NCBI RefSeq assembly: GCF_910592395.1
Contig: NC_088314.1
Span: 10,538,001 to 10,602,000 of the forward strand
Length of the DNA stretch: 64,000 bases
Origin: Lineus longissimus
Lineage: Eukaryota > Nemertea > Pilidiophora > Heteronemertea > Lineidae
Direction: 5' to 3'
The notes below the pieces were generated by a model that saw nothing but the letters and a program-made list of their open reading frames with translations, did not search any database and was not told the DNA's origin. Of the stretch, positions 22,191 through 33,739 are shown piece by piece. The position numbers were made by a program, and so were the translations under genes. Position 1 is the first letter of the stretch; each line of letters opens with the position of its first letter.

Positions 22191-22216
22191 ATCCCGAGGT
22201 AACTGAGCATTTACTG
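22191..22216 (-). repeat. pogo-1 right terminal inverted repeat
   Basis: 26 bp, reverse complement of 20088-20113, followed by the TA duplication. Confidence 0.95.
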
Positions 22217-22473
22217 TATATTCAGTTGGAATTCATTGTATTTCGACCTCTTTCTCAGTTACCCTGGTTTAGTGGTTCCTAATATTACCTGTGTTTATCA
22301 TTCTGTCTAAACAGCTCTCCCACTTTTTGGAAGTTATGGTTGTTGTTGTAGCACTAATAGATTGTATACACATGGTTGTAAAGTTGTTTACCAACGCTAC
22401 AGCGGGTTGATTAACTCTATCTATCCAGTAATTAGGATTGATTACTATTGGAGTTCCTCCAATGGGGGAATAT

Positions 22474-22695
22474 GTTGTGAATCAATCTGAAATAGAGTAT
22501 CGACTAGGCCAACTGATTACGCCGCTTGACTTTATTGTGTTGTAATATGTGTCCCTCCGCCATAACCGACGACGAGATTACTTTCTAAAGAATAAAGGCA
22601 TTAGCTAGATCAGAGTCGTTGTGTTAGGTTCATTCCGTGACCACCGTCCTTTCGTCTTGAGAATTTCCATATACCCATTGTCATAATCCCTGACA
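22474..22695 (+). repeat. BEL1 3' LTR
   Basis: 222 bp, preceded by the purine tract AATGGGGGAATA. About 96 percent identical by eye to the 5' LTR. Followed by the TATGC duplication. Confidence 0.95.
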
Positions 22696-22700
22696 TATGC

Positions 22701-23044
22701 TGCTACAATTCGAGCGGGAAAGGTATCAGTGGAGGATATTGCTAAAATTCGGCCTACTCGTATGCCTCAAGTAATGCTTTTTGAGATGGAAATCGTGCAA
22801 ACAGATTTCGTCGTGTGCGTTATTCAAGAAAACGATTGCCTTTGCAAAAACAGATTTTGTTGGGTACATCATCAAAGTGGCAAATGTCAAATTTTAGACT
22901 TTTTCCAACTATCGTATCAAAGCATGATATTGCAAATAGCCGTAAAATAGGTACGTTCACATATACATCTGTCCTCTTGCTTTCTAAAATTTCTAAAAGC
23001 GAACTTGAACTGTTAGTTCTACGTAAAAGGTGCGTTGAATTTTA
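22701..23044 (+). pseudogene. ORF X copy 1, 3' part
   Basis: Resumes ORF X after BEL1 (TGCTACAATTCGAGCGG). Copies 2 and 3 read GNVPLKDIAKIRPTRQPQVM here; this copy has diverged and carries a frame change before 22729. Further on, TSVLLLSKISKSELELLVLR matches copy 2 exactly. It ends with a stop at 23042. From 23050 to about 23270 it contains sequence absent from copies 2 and 3; backbone similarity then continues to about 23600. Confidence 0.45.
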
Positions 23045-23049
23045 ATGTT

Positions 23050-24010
23050 GTGCAAAGTCGGCATCTAGGACTATAGGCAGGAGGAGTGGGGCTAATTATT
23101 TCGGTCATCTTCAAGTGACTAGTATACACAGTGAGGGCCCTTGGTCATGTCAGACTTAGCACTAAATATATCCCTCGTACAAGCGTGGATCATTCCGACC
23201 TAATGTGAGGTGTAGCGAGACCCCTATTGGCGGCTTTGGGTAATTTTATCTTGCCTGCCTGGCTGCTGCCTATATTGTCCATTTAAAGCATGTAAGGACG
23301 ACGTCAAAATAAAGCGGTAGTTCGTAAGGAAGAGGTTGTTTTTTTTGTTTTCGAAATGTAATAAATTGGCCTAAGCGTCGGTGTTGTAGCCTATAGTTAG
23401 CCTGTTGGGGATCATATTCGTTGCGACAAGAAATGCTTGTGTGCAGTGGTTATTGCAGGTGCGAAGAGAATCAATAACTACAGCGCTTTAAGAACGCTTG
23501 AATGAGTTATGATTCTAACAGATGAGTTACAATTGTCAACCAGGTTTTCAAACGAAAAAAACCCGGTTCTTAATTACTGAATCACTTGGCCCAATAAGGT
23601 CACGAGTGACATTGTGCAACGAGCATTGGTCGTGGTTGACTTGTTTGGTAGAAGTCGTGGTGTGCGGACGTCAGTTCGTTGCTCTCCTGCTGAGGTGTTA
23701 GTTTGCGGCCCGTTCTATTGAGTTGGGTGTTGGTTCTTGGCTACGTTCTTATCCAACAGTTGTTTATCCCGACGTGATCGTTTTTTTTTAGATTTACTCC
23801 GCCTCTCGATATTTAAAACCCCTGATGAATTCCGTGCCTTTCTGTGGGGATTTAGGGGTAGGAAAAAAAGTGCACAATCAGAGCGTCGCTCTGCATTTAA
23901 AATCGGATTTCGCTCGAGCAACATGCACAATGCTCTTCCCGCGCCAAATCATCATCAACACGATCTTAGAATAGCCGTCATGAAGTCAAACGAGAGATTC
24001 TGTGTGGAAG
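23050..24010. other. No gene seen
   Basis: Noncoding. 23280-23600 resembles 37930-38200 (GCGGTAGTTCGTAAGG, GTTGGGGATCATATTCGTT), the backbone downstream of ORF X. The ORF at 23737-24075 has no recognisable features and I do not accept it. Confidence 0.5.
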
Positions 24011-24129
24011 CCTATTGTCTATATATATTATTTGTTTATTGTCACCTATTTATTTATACAAATAGCCAGCCTTAAGGCTTATGAGACAGTTGTTCGGGCA
24101 TACGAGTTGTGAGATGTCGTTTCAAGTTC

Positions 24130-27100
24130 TTACTGCCCATTTCTCATCTCATATGCCCGAATCACAAAATTTGCAACTTCTTTGGCAAATTCGCCCTTGG
24201 TTAACATAATCTGGAGTCTCTCCTCATCGTCACTTGGTTCAACAATGTCAATTTTGCTATACAAATGTCTTCTACTGACAGCATACAAAGGGCACACACA
24301 AAGAAAGTGGACCTCACTCTCAACGCCATCGTTACACACGGGACAAGTACGCCTTTCCACTGGTAGATTTCTATATCTTCCCAGTTCAATGTTTATCGGG
24401 AATGAACCATTTCTTAGACGCGCAATGGCTGACCTCTCTTGTTTTGATAGTCTAGCTTTTACATATGGTTCTGCGCCAAACACAGTCTTCAGTGTTTTAT
24501 ACGTTCTTAGCTTAGGCATTTCATTCAGTTGTTTCTGCCAGTTATCAATATACTTTGTTAGCATGACTGATCCCACTGCCTTTAAAATGTTACCAACCTG
24601 ATGTTTACTAAGACCTTGGCACATTTCAACATTATCGTAAAGATCATTCATATTCGCCCCGTATACTATATTTTTCACACCTTTACACCAGTTATCTAGA
24701 TTTCTGTTCTGTGATAGCAGAGAGCCCCATACAAATATCCTTTTCAAGAGTCTATCGTTACTAAGTCTGCAAAGCCTAAACCATTGTTGGAGCATACAAA
24801 TATGATGCCGCATATAAATTGGGGTCCATCCCATATCACCTTCTATCGCGCACAGCGCCGCACATTTTCCAACACCTAAAAACGAACGCATTGCTCTGAA
24901 ATGTACCTTTTCCATTTCTTTATAAGTCTTATATCCCCACACGAAAGATGCGTAGTCCATAATCGGTGAAACCTTTGCGTCGTACAGTTTGCAAAACACA
25001 TCATAACTAAGACCTGTCGTTTTAAAATGCGTAGCTAGAATCCCTCCAAGCACTTTAGAAGCTGATTTTGCCAGTTCATCTGCTGTAACTGTGTAGTCTA
25101 AAGTCTCGTTGATAGTCACTCCAAGATATCGATATTTATCAGTGACGCGCAAGTTTGCATTGTTAAATGTAAACATAAAGTTTGTTTTCGCATCCCTTTT
25201 CCGTCTACAGTGCATTACCTGAGTTTTTTCAACATTTACCAACATTCTCCACTTATTACACCACTTTCCCATTATATCCAACATATCCTGTAGTGACTGT
25301 TCAGTTTCCGCAATAAGAACTATATCGTCCGCGTATAGGAGGATGGCTACATTTTCATCATTTGTAGGAACACCGTGTCCACTCGATTTGATTTCAAGCG
25401 CAAGATCATTAACATATAACGAAAATAATGTAGGTGAAAGACAATCTCCCTGCCGCACTCCTGATGTTGTTTGAAAGAAGTCTGTCAAGTGTCCATTTAT
25501 CCGTACACAGGCACTAGTATTTCGGTACATACCGTCAACTGCACGCAGAAATTTACCATTAATACCTATCCGATATAACTTCACTAACATACATGTTCGT
25601 TCAATAGAGTCAAAAGCGCGGGAAAAATCGACGAAGCACAGAAAAGTCAACTTTTTTAGTAATTTCCTGTTACGGATTATAGTTGTCAAGCTATAAATGT
25701 GATCCATGCAACTTCGTTTTGCCCTAAATCCATTTTGTTCATCAGCTACTAATCTACTATGCTCAGAATATGTCATCAGTCTATTATTCAACACCGCGCT
25801 GAACGCCTTACTGACAGTACTATTCAAACTTATCCCACGGTAGCCAAGGGGGTCATTTTTATCCTTCCCTGATTTATGAATTGGGTGGATAATACTTTTG
25901 TTCCACATGCTCAGGATTTTACCACTATCGAATATCTTATTAAATAACTGTGTCAATATCGTGGTCATTTCCCTACTTTTCAGCACCTCATTTGGTATTT
26001 TATCCACTCCAGTTGCTTTCCTTTGTTTTAAACCACCGAGCGCTTTGATTACTTCTTCTCCAGGTATTCTCACATTTAATGCGTTCTGATCATGCACATG
26101 GCCCATATTCTGTGAAACATGTACCCATTCAGAGTAAACATTCCTACAATGTGCTTCGTCAAAGTCACCAGAGCTCATTCCATTGAATAGGCTTTCATAC
26201 GAGGTTTTCCACCTATGCATAATATCCTCCTTTCTGTAGGAAATTGAACCGTCTGTCATTTTCACTGATTTAATACTCTCCGCATGCTTTTCCCCTGGGC
26301 CGAGTTTATTGACCTCATTCCAAAATGCCGTCGGGTTATCCGTTCGAAGTCGGTCAATCGTGTTCATTCTTTCTACATTGAAAGTACGCTCTAACCTGCG
26401 GAATGTTTTATCAAAATTAGTCCTGTTCTACCTGAATTTCAGTAAAAGTTCACGTTTCATTTGTCGGTCACCTTTGATTTTCAAGTATTTCCTTTCACTA
26501 GTTTTCACCAAAAACCATAAGTTATCCAGCTCTGAGTTCCACCACGGTTTCTTTTTCAGTTTCTTTTCTTTTTTATTAAAATGCACCTTAACGTCTTTAT
26601 AAGCGAAAACGTCATCCATTTCTTTTCGAAGTTCTTTCACGAGGTTTTCATAGCATTGATCAATTTCCAACTGATCTAAGTTTTCTGTCATCAATCTGTC
26701 AGAAATATTAACGATAACATTTCTGCGCCGCTCGTTCTCAAGAAAGTTCATAGGGATACCATTAACCTTATACCTCCTATCTTGATGATATTCCTCACAT
26801 TGCCGTCGACCTAAGCCCTCACTGCCGCCATAATCACACTGTACGTATGGTGAGGTTTGAATTACTGTACGAATCACGGAATGATCGGGAATACGACATG
26901 GCCCATACAAGCTCCGGTCAACCAAGTCGCTCATCGTTATGACGTCACATTGTCTCACCATATTGAATTGCTCACAGGGTATAAGCATGTAATCCACTAC
27001 CGATTTACCCCTTGTAGAAACGTAGGTATGATTGTCAGTTCCTTTTGCCCGTCCGTTAATGATACACAAATCCGTGTCTTGCAAAAAATCTAACAGATAG

Positions 27101-27660
27101 CCACAAAATTTATTAGTTGTCATGTCAATCGAGGTGCGCAAAGGTAAGCTGGTGTCATCTGAATCCTGCTCTTTTCCTATCCTGGCATTAAAGTCACAAC
27201 AAATTATTGCTGGTTCATTTTGCCAATAACAAAAGAACTGACTTAATAGATGGCCAAAGAACTCTTGAGAGGAATCTCCACGCGAGGATTTCTCAGGTGG
27301 TAAATATACCCCACATACTAGAAATGAAAAAAACACAACTTTCGACTTCAGTCGTAACCACAGTATTCCTTCGAATGATGTATCGACGATTTGTACATTG
27401 TACGTTTGCAATAAACAATGACTGATTAAAACACCTACTCCACCTGAGCCACGTATTGCTCTCGGGTTAAGATTCGTCCGATTTAGACCAAACCAGTGAT
27501 ACCCGGGTATTTGTAACTCATTTTGATTCCGGAGGTGAGTTTCTGCGACAACGTATATGTCACACTTAAGCTTATCAATGACGTTTTTCCTTAGTTTCCA
27601 GTTTGAATCATCACTTTCTTCAGCCCAACCGTTCACATTCCATAATCCAAACGAAATATC
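24130..27660 (-). pseudogene. LINE-1 ORF2: endonuclease plus reverse transcriptase, single amber stop
   Basis: The endonuclease part (27636-26431) has VVAETHLRN, GSGGVGVLI, CCDFNARIGKEQDS and the catalytic PDHSVIRTV. A TAG at 26430-26428 interrupts it; the frame is unchanged on the other side and runs to 24130. RT landmarks: PLGYRGISLNSTVSKAF, FVDFSRAFDSIE, GVRQGDCLSPTLFSLYVNDL and the active site LLYADDIVLI. The C-terminus holds a CCHC-like motif (CPVCNDGVESEVHFLCVC). All catalytic motifs seen are intact, so the stop codon is the only obvious defect in this ORF. Confidence 0.9.
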
Positions 27661-27677
27661 TCTCCCCTGCTGGCTAT

Positions 27678-28680
27678 TTAGTTTTCCGCCCTATCCTCAT
27701 CATTTTCTTCATCGTTTTCCGTATCATGTTCTTCCTGTTCGGTTACCGTCTCCATCCCTACTATTGTATCCGTATTCCCCCTATTACCGTGATTACGTAA
27801 TCTCTCCTCCGTTTGATCGCCCGACACCATCCGTCTACGTTTGAGCAATCCTTTCAAATGATCCCTATCGCTATCGTTTTGCTCTGCCCTGTTGTTCTCT
27901 GCAACTCTACCATTATTGGTGACTCGAAACCTCTTTCCCTCTGGGATAAGTTTCAGGATGGTTCTCATGTCTGTCATTGATTAGTTCACCATGCGTCTTG
28001 CAAGCGTGTATGTATACATGTTCGTAATCCTTGGTCTTAGCAAGCTTTTTCTTCACATCAAGGACGCTTATTTTTTCCTCCTTCGTTTTACAAGCCATTT
28101 TAACAACTCCGGGCTTCCCAACGGAACGCGTTTTCATTCGCACTGCATCGACGATTTCTGGCGTTTGTTCCAGCTCTAAAGGCGCTACTAGATGTTGTGC
28201 TCTCAGTTTTATGTCCTCGTTTGGCCGCTCAGGCCAATTCACAACAATGAGACATTTGCCCACGTCATCCAGAGGATCTGAGTGTGAGGCCATTTCTCGT
28301 ATTTCAATTTGTAATTCCATGCAAAGATCCTCTAGATCGTTAACACCTATCTGGGCTTTTTTCAAGTCTTTTTCTAACTTTTTGTTTCGTTCAACCTGTT
28401 CATCTAGCTTATTCCTTAATTTGTTTTTTGATTCTTTAACACCGGCAATGTCCTTACTATGCTCCTCTACCGTATCATTCAGCTTCTTAAGCTTTTTATC
28501 GTGGTCTTCCGGTTTGCTAAGATATTGGCTATGTTTATTCACTGTCTTTGTGAGCTGTTCCAAACCCGTCATTTGTTTATTTTGGTCAGCTTTCAAGCCC
28601 TTCAACGTCTCTTTTAGCTCATCAAAAGACCCACGCACGTAAGCCTCGAATTCATTGCCTGGGTTTTTCCCGGATGCCAT
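27678..28680 (-). pseudogene. LINE-1 ORF1: coiled coil plus RRM-like RNA-binding protein, frameshifted
   Basis: Starts MASGKNPGNEFEAYVRGSFD. Residues about 20-130 are a long charged coiled coil with heptad leucines. About 135-230 resemble the RRM-like domain of LINE ORF1 proteins (GKCLIVVNWPERPNEDIKL, KPGVVKMACKTKEEK, YIHACKTHGEL). The frame then changes near 27960-27980, and the normal C-terminal basic/acidic tail continues in the ORF 27977-27678 (RTILKLIPEGKRFRVTNNGR). ORF1 binds the element RNA. The frame change is a decay lesion. Confidence 0.75.
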
Positions 28681-28995
28681 GTTAGTTACCTATTTATATT
28701 TGTTCAACCGTGACGATCGTTTGGCCATGATCGTTCTTTGTTAAGGTAACTGATCTGCACCAGAATTTTGAAAAGGATTAAGTAGGTACATTTTTGACGC
28801 CCGGGAAAAAGTACGGTAAACAACGGCTGAATCGGCTGTAGTATTTAAGTTTGAGTTATCGAAGGCTCTTTCTTGAATTGCTTGTCCCCCGCTGCAAGTT
28901 CGTTTCATTTCGTAATAAAAACACAAAAACACTTCAGCAGAATGTTTGACAGCATAAAATCGATGTACATGTAGATTGAAGAATCAAAACGTTAG

Positions 28996-29269
28996 TGTCG
29001 GTAATTCTACAGACTTCAAAGGCACAGAAACACTTGGCCTAGTATCAAGTTTTATTATGCTTTCGCTCCACACGATGACCTCTTCGGGCTGAGAAAGACT
29101 CCAAAACATGTGTCCACCATAAGGGGCTGTAAATTATATTCTGTGTACGATGAGATGACGGTAGTGAGAGATCAAATAAAGTGCAGTGTCAATAATAGAA
29201 ACCGACCGAGTCACTTGATGATTTTTACCGCTCCTCTTTCCCGAAGTAGAAACCCCCAGAGTTTCGACA
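28996..29269 (+). repeat. BEL2 5' LTR
   Basis: 274 bp, TGTCGGTAATTC...TTTCGACA. Contains AATAAAG near 29176. Confidence 0.95.
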
Positions 29270-29287
29270 TGGTGCCGTGACCAGGAT
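29270..29287 (+). promoter_or_regulatory. BEL2 primer binding site
   Basis: TGGTGCCGTGACCAGGAT directly follows the 5' LTR. Confidence 0.85.
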
Positions 29288-29295
29288 TACACTCA

Positions 29296-29375
29296 ACAAC
29301 ACAACACAACGCAACGACTACAACACAACGCAACGAGTACAACACAACGCAACGAGTACAACACAACGCAACGAG
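29296..29375 (+). repeat. Four tandem copies of a 19-bp leader repeat in BEL2
   Basis: Unit ACAACACAACGCAACGAGT, the first with one change, lying between the primer site and the gag ATG at 29384. A C/A-rich leader with no start codons. Confidence 0.85.
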
Positions 29376-29383
29376 TAACCACG

Positions 29384-30822
29384 ATGTCCAAAAAGCAAGC
29401 TGAGGACTTTAAAAAAGGCGTTCTCGCCTTACAACAAAAAAGAGATGTCCGGCTCCGAACCTTAGACACGGAATTCGGGACTGCAAAGGCAGTTCTCGAA
29501 AACGCAGATATCAGCGAAGATGATATTGCCGAAGTGGAGGGACATATTGAGGAGATGAACGATCTGTACCAGACGATACTTGAAATGAACGAACAAATTG
29601 AGAAGCAACTAACCGACCTGAAAGATAGTGACGCCATCGACAAGGAAATTACCGACAGCAGTGCAATTCGCAGTCAAAGTAGAATAAAACTGCTGAAGGT
29701 CAAGAATTCGTTAGCTCGACAAACAAAACGGAATACGACTTCGAGCCCAGATGTCACAACCGACAGAAGGAAGAATAAGACCGCCCAGTTGCCGAAGCTA
29801 AAATTACCGATATTTGATGGTAAATTCACGGCGTGGACAGCATTCTGGGACGCCATCGAGGCTGACGTCATCAAAGGAGACTACGCGGACATTACAAAAT
29901 TCAATTACATAATAGGACAACTCACAGGGAACGCCAAGGATGCTATCACCGGACTACACCCGTCCGGAGAAAATCTACCAGCTCTCATCCAACTATTGAA
30001 AGACAGATTCGGTCAACCAAGGAAAATAACGAGAGCTCACGTCTACAACCTCCTTGATATAACTCCGCCAGGGGGTCACTACGCCAGCCTCCGGGAATTT
30101 CACAACAAGATTCTTGGTGACATACGGTCACTTGAAAATATGGATGTATCAATAGAACAATGTGCAACCTTTATAGTTCCTGTCATTGAAAGAAAATTAC
30201 CCAAATTTCTGCGCGAGAAGATCGGTACCGCCGGTCAAGGAGACCGTTTCCAGGTTAAAAATTCATGGATCGATTCACTGAGGAATTAGAAAATATAAGC
30301 GAAAGAATGGATACACCAACGACAGCAACGCAGCAGAGGAATGATTCTCACGCAGGAAATAACAGGATCTCCGTGGAATCGTTCGTGAGTGTGCCCAATA
30401 CTACTTATACTAAACCACCGCCGCAAAACTACAACCGACCAAAAGTGTGCCCTTTCTGTGCAGGACCGCATAACCCTTTCGAGTGCAAACTACCAGCGCA
30501 TGAAAAGTTCATTGCCGTGCGTCAACATAAACTTTGCTCCAACTGCCTCGGACCGCATTTCTACCGGGAATGTCAAAATCAAAAAAGATGCCGCACATGC
30601 GACCAGTTTCATCACACCAGTCTGCATGAATATTTCGCCAATTTATCCAGAATAAACCCGCCTCAAAATAATTCTCAACAACACGCAACTAGTGGCTGTG
30701 CCATTGCGCCACAAAGTCATTGTACCGCTACCGTTAGAAAGGAACAACCGCCAATCGCAAAGTCAACCGCGGACCTTACTAGGCTGAGGATCAGGGAGAA
30801 TCTAGACTATTACGAACAGTAA
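29384..30822 (+). pseudogene. gag: BEL2 Gag, one frameshift
   Basis: From the ATG at 29384: a coiled-coil N-terminus, the DUF1759-type core (KLPIFDGKFTAWTAFWDAIE, ITRAHVYNLLDI, SLENMDVSIEQCATFIVPV), then zinc knuckles (CPFCAGPHNPFECKL, CSNCLGPHFYREC, CRTCDQFHHTSLH). The frame changes near 30255-30268 at an A-rich tract; the knuckle part is read in the ORF 30265-30822. It packages element RNA in related retrotransposons. No protease follows; the reading ends LRIRENLDYYEQ. Confidence 0.9.
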
Positions 30823-31354
30823 ACCTTATCCGAAACTCTCCAGCGCACTATGGATTACCGAACGCCAGATAAATGGACAAATGGACTAATGGGGTAGCAA
30901 GTAGACCAGGTCTTGACCCGTCTACTAAGGAAATATAAGGTGTCTCCTTCCCCTAGCCAACCTACGGGCCACCCTATGAGCAGGGGTGCAGTACCCGTTT
31001 AGCTTCCCTCCGTCGGGGTACGACGCCTGTCGTCATGATACTAAGAAGAAGAAGACAGCAGTACCGACGAATTACCACCAGACGAATCAAGAATTCATTT
31101 AAATTGCATTTAATCAACATTTATTTTAGATTAGGTTAACTATATATACTTTCATTTTTGCATAGGGAACCACACAGGTTAATTAACAAGCCTATGACCA
31201 ATTATTCTTATTTCTTGAATCTTAGTATAATCGTAGCAGCCACTCACTTATGTAAGAGAAATAACATAACCTGCATTCAGTTCATATCAACACCTGAGTT
31301 TAATCTTAGGTCATGCAGCTGATCTCGACAGAAACACTTCTTGGCCGCCGGGAG
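30823..31354 (+). other. BEL2 noncoding interior, pol missing
   Basis: No RT or integrase sequence. Contains ACTAAGAAGAAGAAGAC near 31042, which could be the 3' tail of an older insertion, then A/T-rich sequence to the 3' LTR. Confidence 0.6.
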
Positions 31355-31627
31355 TGTCGGTAATTCTACAGACTTCAAAGGCACAGAAACACTTGGCCTA
31401 GTATCAAGTTTTATTATGCTTTCGCTCCACACGATGACCTCTTCGGGCTGAGAAAGACTCCAAAACATGTGTCCACCATAAGGGGCTGTAAATTATATTC
31501 TGTGTACGATGAGATGACGGTAGTGAGAGATCAAATAAAGTGCAGTGTCATAATAGAAACCGACCGAGTCACTTGATGATTTTTACCGCTCCTCTTTCCC
31601 GAAGTAGAAACCCCCAGAGTTTCGACA
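31355..31627 (+). repeat. BEL2 3' LTR
   Basis: 273 bp, one base shorter than the 5' LTR (GTGTCATAATAG versus GTGTCAATAATAG), otherwise the same. Confidence 0.95.
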
Positions 31628-31639
31628 GTTAGGAACGTG

Positions 31640-33180
31640 TTTATTTTATCATATCGTCAATCTGAACATAAATTCTTCAAGGTGTGTAAAGTAGTCGGAA
31701 CAGCCACCCTTCCTAGCGGATTGTACTGGATTTTCTCAGGGTTTTGTATACGATGCAGGAGTATCAAAAACCTGTATCCCGGGATGGCAGTTGTTAAGTT
31801 TAAGTTTTATATTATATCATAGCGAAGGTTTAAAAATATAGCCCTGCGAGGGTAGAGATAGTGCCTTGTGAAGGCCCAAAAGCCCTCCGAGGGCCAGATT
31901 GAGCAGAACCGAGCAAGGGGTCATGTCCAAACTTAGTAAAAACAAGCCTATCGACCTCAGGTTCACATTTAGATTGGTTAGACCATGACCACAGGCCACT
32001 GAAACTTAGGTACTGTTTTATAGCATGAAATGCTTTTTGCACAATGCCAATTTCCAATTGCCATTCGCCAGGTATTGAACTAACCCATGAAAAAGCTCGA
32101 AGTCACATGACATACAAAATGGTGGACGAACCAGAAAATGTTAACAGCGAGATTTTAACATGAAAATTGTCAACAAAAACACCTTTACGGACTTGTTCTT
32201 CTCTTGCAAAAGATTAGATACATAATTCAAAACATATGGATGACGAAGGTATAGTTGTTATTAAAAATAAAAGCAATATTACGGACCAAAACACTACCGT
32301 ACCAGTCGTTTCAATATTCAGCTTTCAGCCCTTCGATTCAAATTTTACCGCCTTGAAAACTTAGAAGGCGGTCTGCACTTACGAAAATCAATGACGCAAT
32401 ACTCTATAAGAACACGTCGAAATTATCCTCAAAAATAAGATATAGATTACAATGAACATATGAAACGTGCACACATGAGTTTTGGCGAAATACACCAGGT
32501 TTGTCAATCACGTTCTATCTTACAATTCGGCATTCTCAAAGGGAAAGGATCTAATTCATGAAGTGAATATTGTGTGTTCATTGTAATCTATATCACTAAT
32601 CTATGTTTTTATTGCAGTAAAGAAATGTTAATCGGGATTTTATATTATATTCTATATTTGCCCGGGGTATTCATATAGGGAGCTGTGCGCTACTTTGCGC
32701 CCAGTGCTTGGGTCGGGTGAAACGGTTTTGTTATTATGTGACGTGTATCAAGTGATAAATTCCCTTACGGTAGTTCGAAAAATTAAGAGCGATTAACAAC
32801 GTAAGGTGAAAGAGTACGTCCAAAATAAAGGGGGAAAATTGCGGAGGTGGATGAATGCTTTAAACATATACATGTAGTTGCCCCAATACTTTCCCGGCTT
32901 ATTTTTGTATAATCCCACACTTTTGATTTAATAGATGGCCTCATATGCAAATCAGACATGCTGAAATGGCCCCTTATGTTAATGAGTATGCCCATATATA
33001 GAAAGAACAAAAATGCTATTTCTCCGAGATCGCTGCAAAGTCTACCCATTTAACCCGGCGAGGACCATCTCCAGATCAACCACGACTTTCAGGAAAGGTT
33101 TCGAGGTCATCCGATCTGAACTGACGGAGGAGATGTGTGAAAAACTATTTCAGCCCTACGTCCATTATAGTAGTGATTGT
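31640..33180. other. No gene seen apart from an inverted repeat
   Basis: Noncoding in all frames as far as I can judge. A 20-bp perfect inverted repeat lies at 32439-32458 (GATATAGATTACAATGAACA) and 32575-32594. An ORF at 33013-33213 is protein-like (ELTEEMCEKLFQPYVHYSSD) but too short to name. Confidence 0.5.
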
Positions 33181-33189
33181 TGTTCACCA

Positions 33190-33620
33190 GAATTTTGGAT
33201 GAAGCATTACTAAAATTCGTCTTTCTTAATAATATTCGATCTAAGCTTGATTGACTCAGAGAGTGCATCCGTCAAACCATGGCTGGGAAGGTAAAAAAGT
33301 GCCTCGGGCTCAATTACAGGCTCGCAAGGAAAATTTGTGCTGTTTTCAAAGCATTTGATGTATGAATCTCGTCTGCAGGTACCTATGAAGCGATGTCCCA
33401 TTGATATCAGCTATATGAATTTTCAAAAGGTTAAAGGCAAATATGGAGTGACAATGGATGGTATGTATATGCTTATCAGGAGTAAAGGCATGACACTGTT
33501 CTGCTCTCAACGGTTGAAGGGTATTCAAATTGTTCCATTTGTTCCATTGTTCCACAATTGTTTCGTTATCATCAGGCGGTCGAATAATTACTAGACAGAA
33601 AACCATTTAGTATTCAATAA
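33190..33620. other. Segment Y of tandem unit 1
   Basis: Homologous to 38222-38640 (partial) and 52240-52830. Contains GGCTCGCAAGGAAAAT and CATTTGATGTATGAATCTCG. A minus-strand frame (33401-33210; RRDSYIKCF, KLRSNIIKKDEF) is conserved in unit 3 with conservative changes and one in-frame codon indel. This suggests a minus-strand exon, though the plus strand is also open in unit 3. Confidence 0.4.
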
Positions 33621-33739
33621 CATGTTTATAGATGGACCTAAAAACATACGGTTTCATTGTGCCAATCGAACCGATATAATCGATCTCCAAATGTCAGCTA
33701 TATTGTTCATTGATTTTATTAGAATTGATTTTTGAAGCT

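Larger units (their letters stand above)
20088..22216 (+). mobile_element. pogo-1: complete pogo/Tigger-like DNA transposon
   Basis: 2129 bp bounded by a TA target duplication (20086-20087, 22217-22218) and 26-bp perfect terminal inverted repeats that begin CAGTAAATGCTCAGTTACCT. One long transposase ORF inside. Inserted in BEL1 between pol and the 3' LTR, so it is younger than BEL1. Confidence 0.95.
14132..22695 (+). mobile_element. BEL1: BEL/Pao LTR retrotransposon with a nested pogo element
   Basis: Flanked by the 5-bp target duplication TATGC (14127-14131 and 22696-22700). LTRs are 14132-14354 and 22474-22695, beginning TGTTGTGAATC and ending in CA, differing at about eight sites. Primer site, gag, protease, RT, RNase H and integrase are in BEL/Pao order. 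The 2129-bp pogo-1 lies between the end of pol and the 3' LTR, so the element proper is about 6.4 kb. Pol carries several frame changes and stops. The uninterrupted target exists at 37541-37565 and 51098-51122. Confidence 0.95.
24015..28700 (-). mobile_element. LINE-1: two-ORF non-LTR retrotransposon, near full length
   Basis: Minus-strand ORF1 (about 28680-27678) and ORF2 (about 27660-24130) followed by a short 3' UTR that ends in an A/T tail with AATAAATAGGTGACAATAAAC near 24030-24055. ORF2 has an apurinic endonuclease and a reverse transcriptase. The clade is not resolved by eye. Lesions are few: a frame change in ORF1 and one amber stop in ORF2. No target duplication was identified. Confidence 0.85.
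28996..31627 (+). mobile_element. BEL2: young BEL/Pao element lacking pol
   Basis: Flanked by the 5-bp duplication GTTAG (28991-28995, 31628-31632). LTRs 28996-29269 and 31355-31627 are identical as I read them except for one single-base indel. The interior holds only gag sequence, then about 530 bp of noncoding sequence. Protease, RT, RNase H and integrase are absent, so it must have been copied by another element's enzymes. Confidence 0.95.

Noticed and set aside
24182-24601. Plus-strand ORF at the end of LINE-1
   Set aside because: Antisense of the ORF2 C-terminus.
28031-28642. 203-residue plus-strand ORF rich in Ser and Phe
   Set aside because: Exact antisense of the LINE-1 ORF1 coiled coil; a shadow frame.
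29296-29375. CRISPR-like array
   Set aside because: Direct 19-bp repeats without spacers, in a eukaryotic retrotransposon leader.
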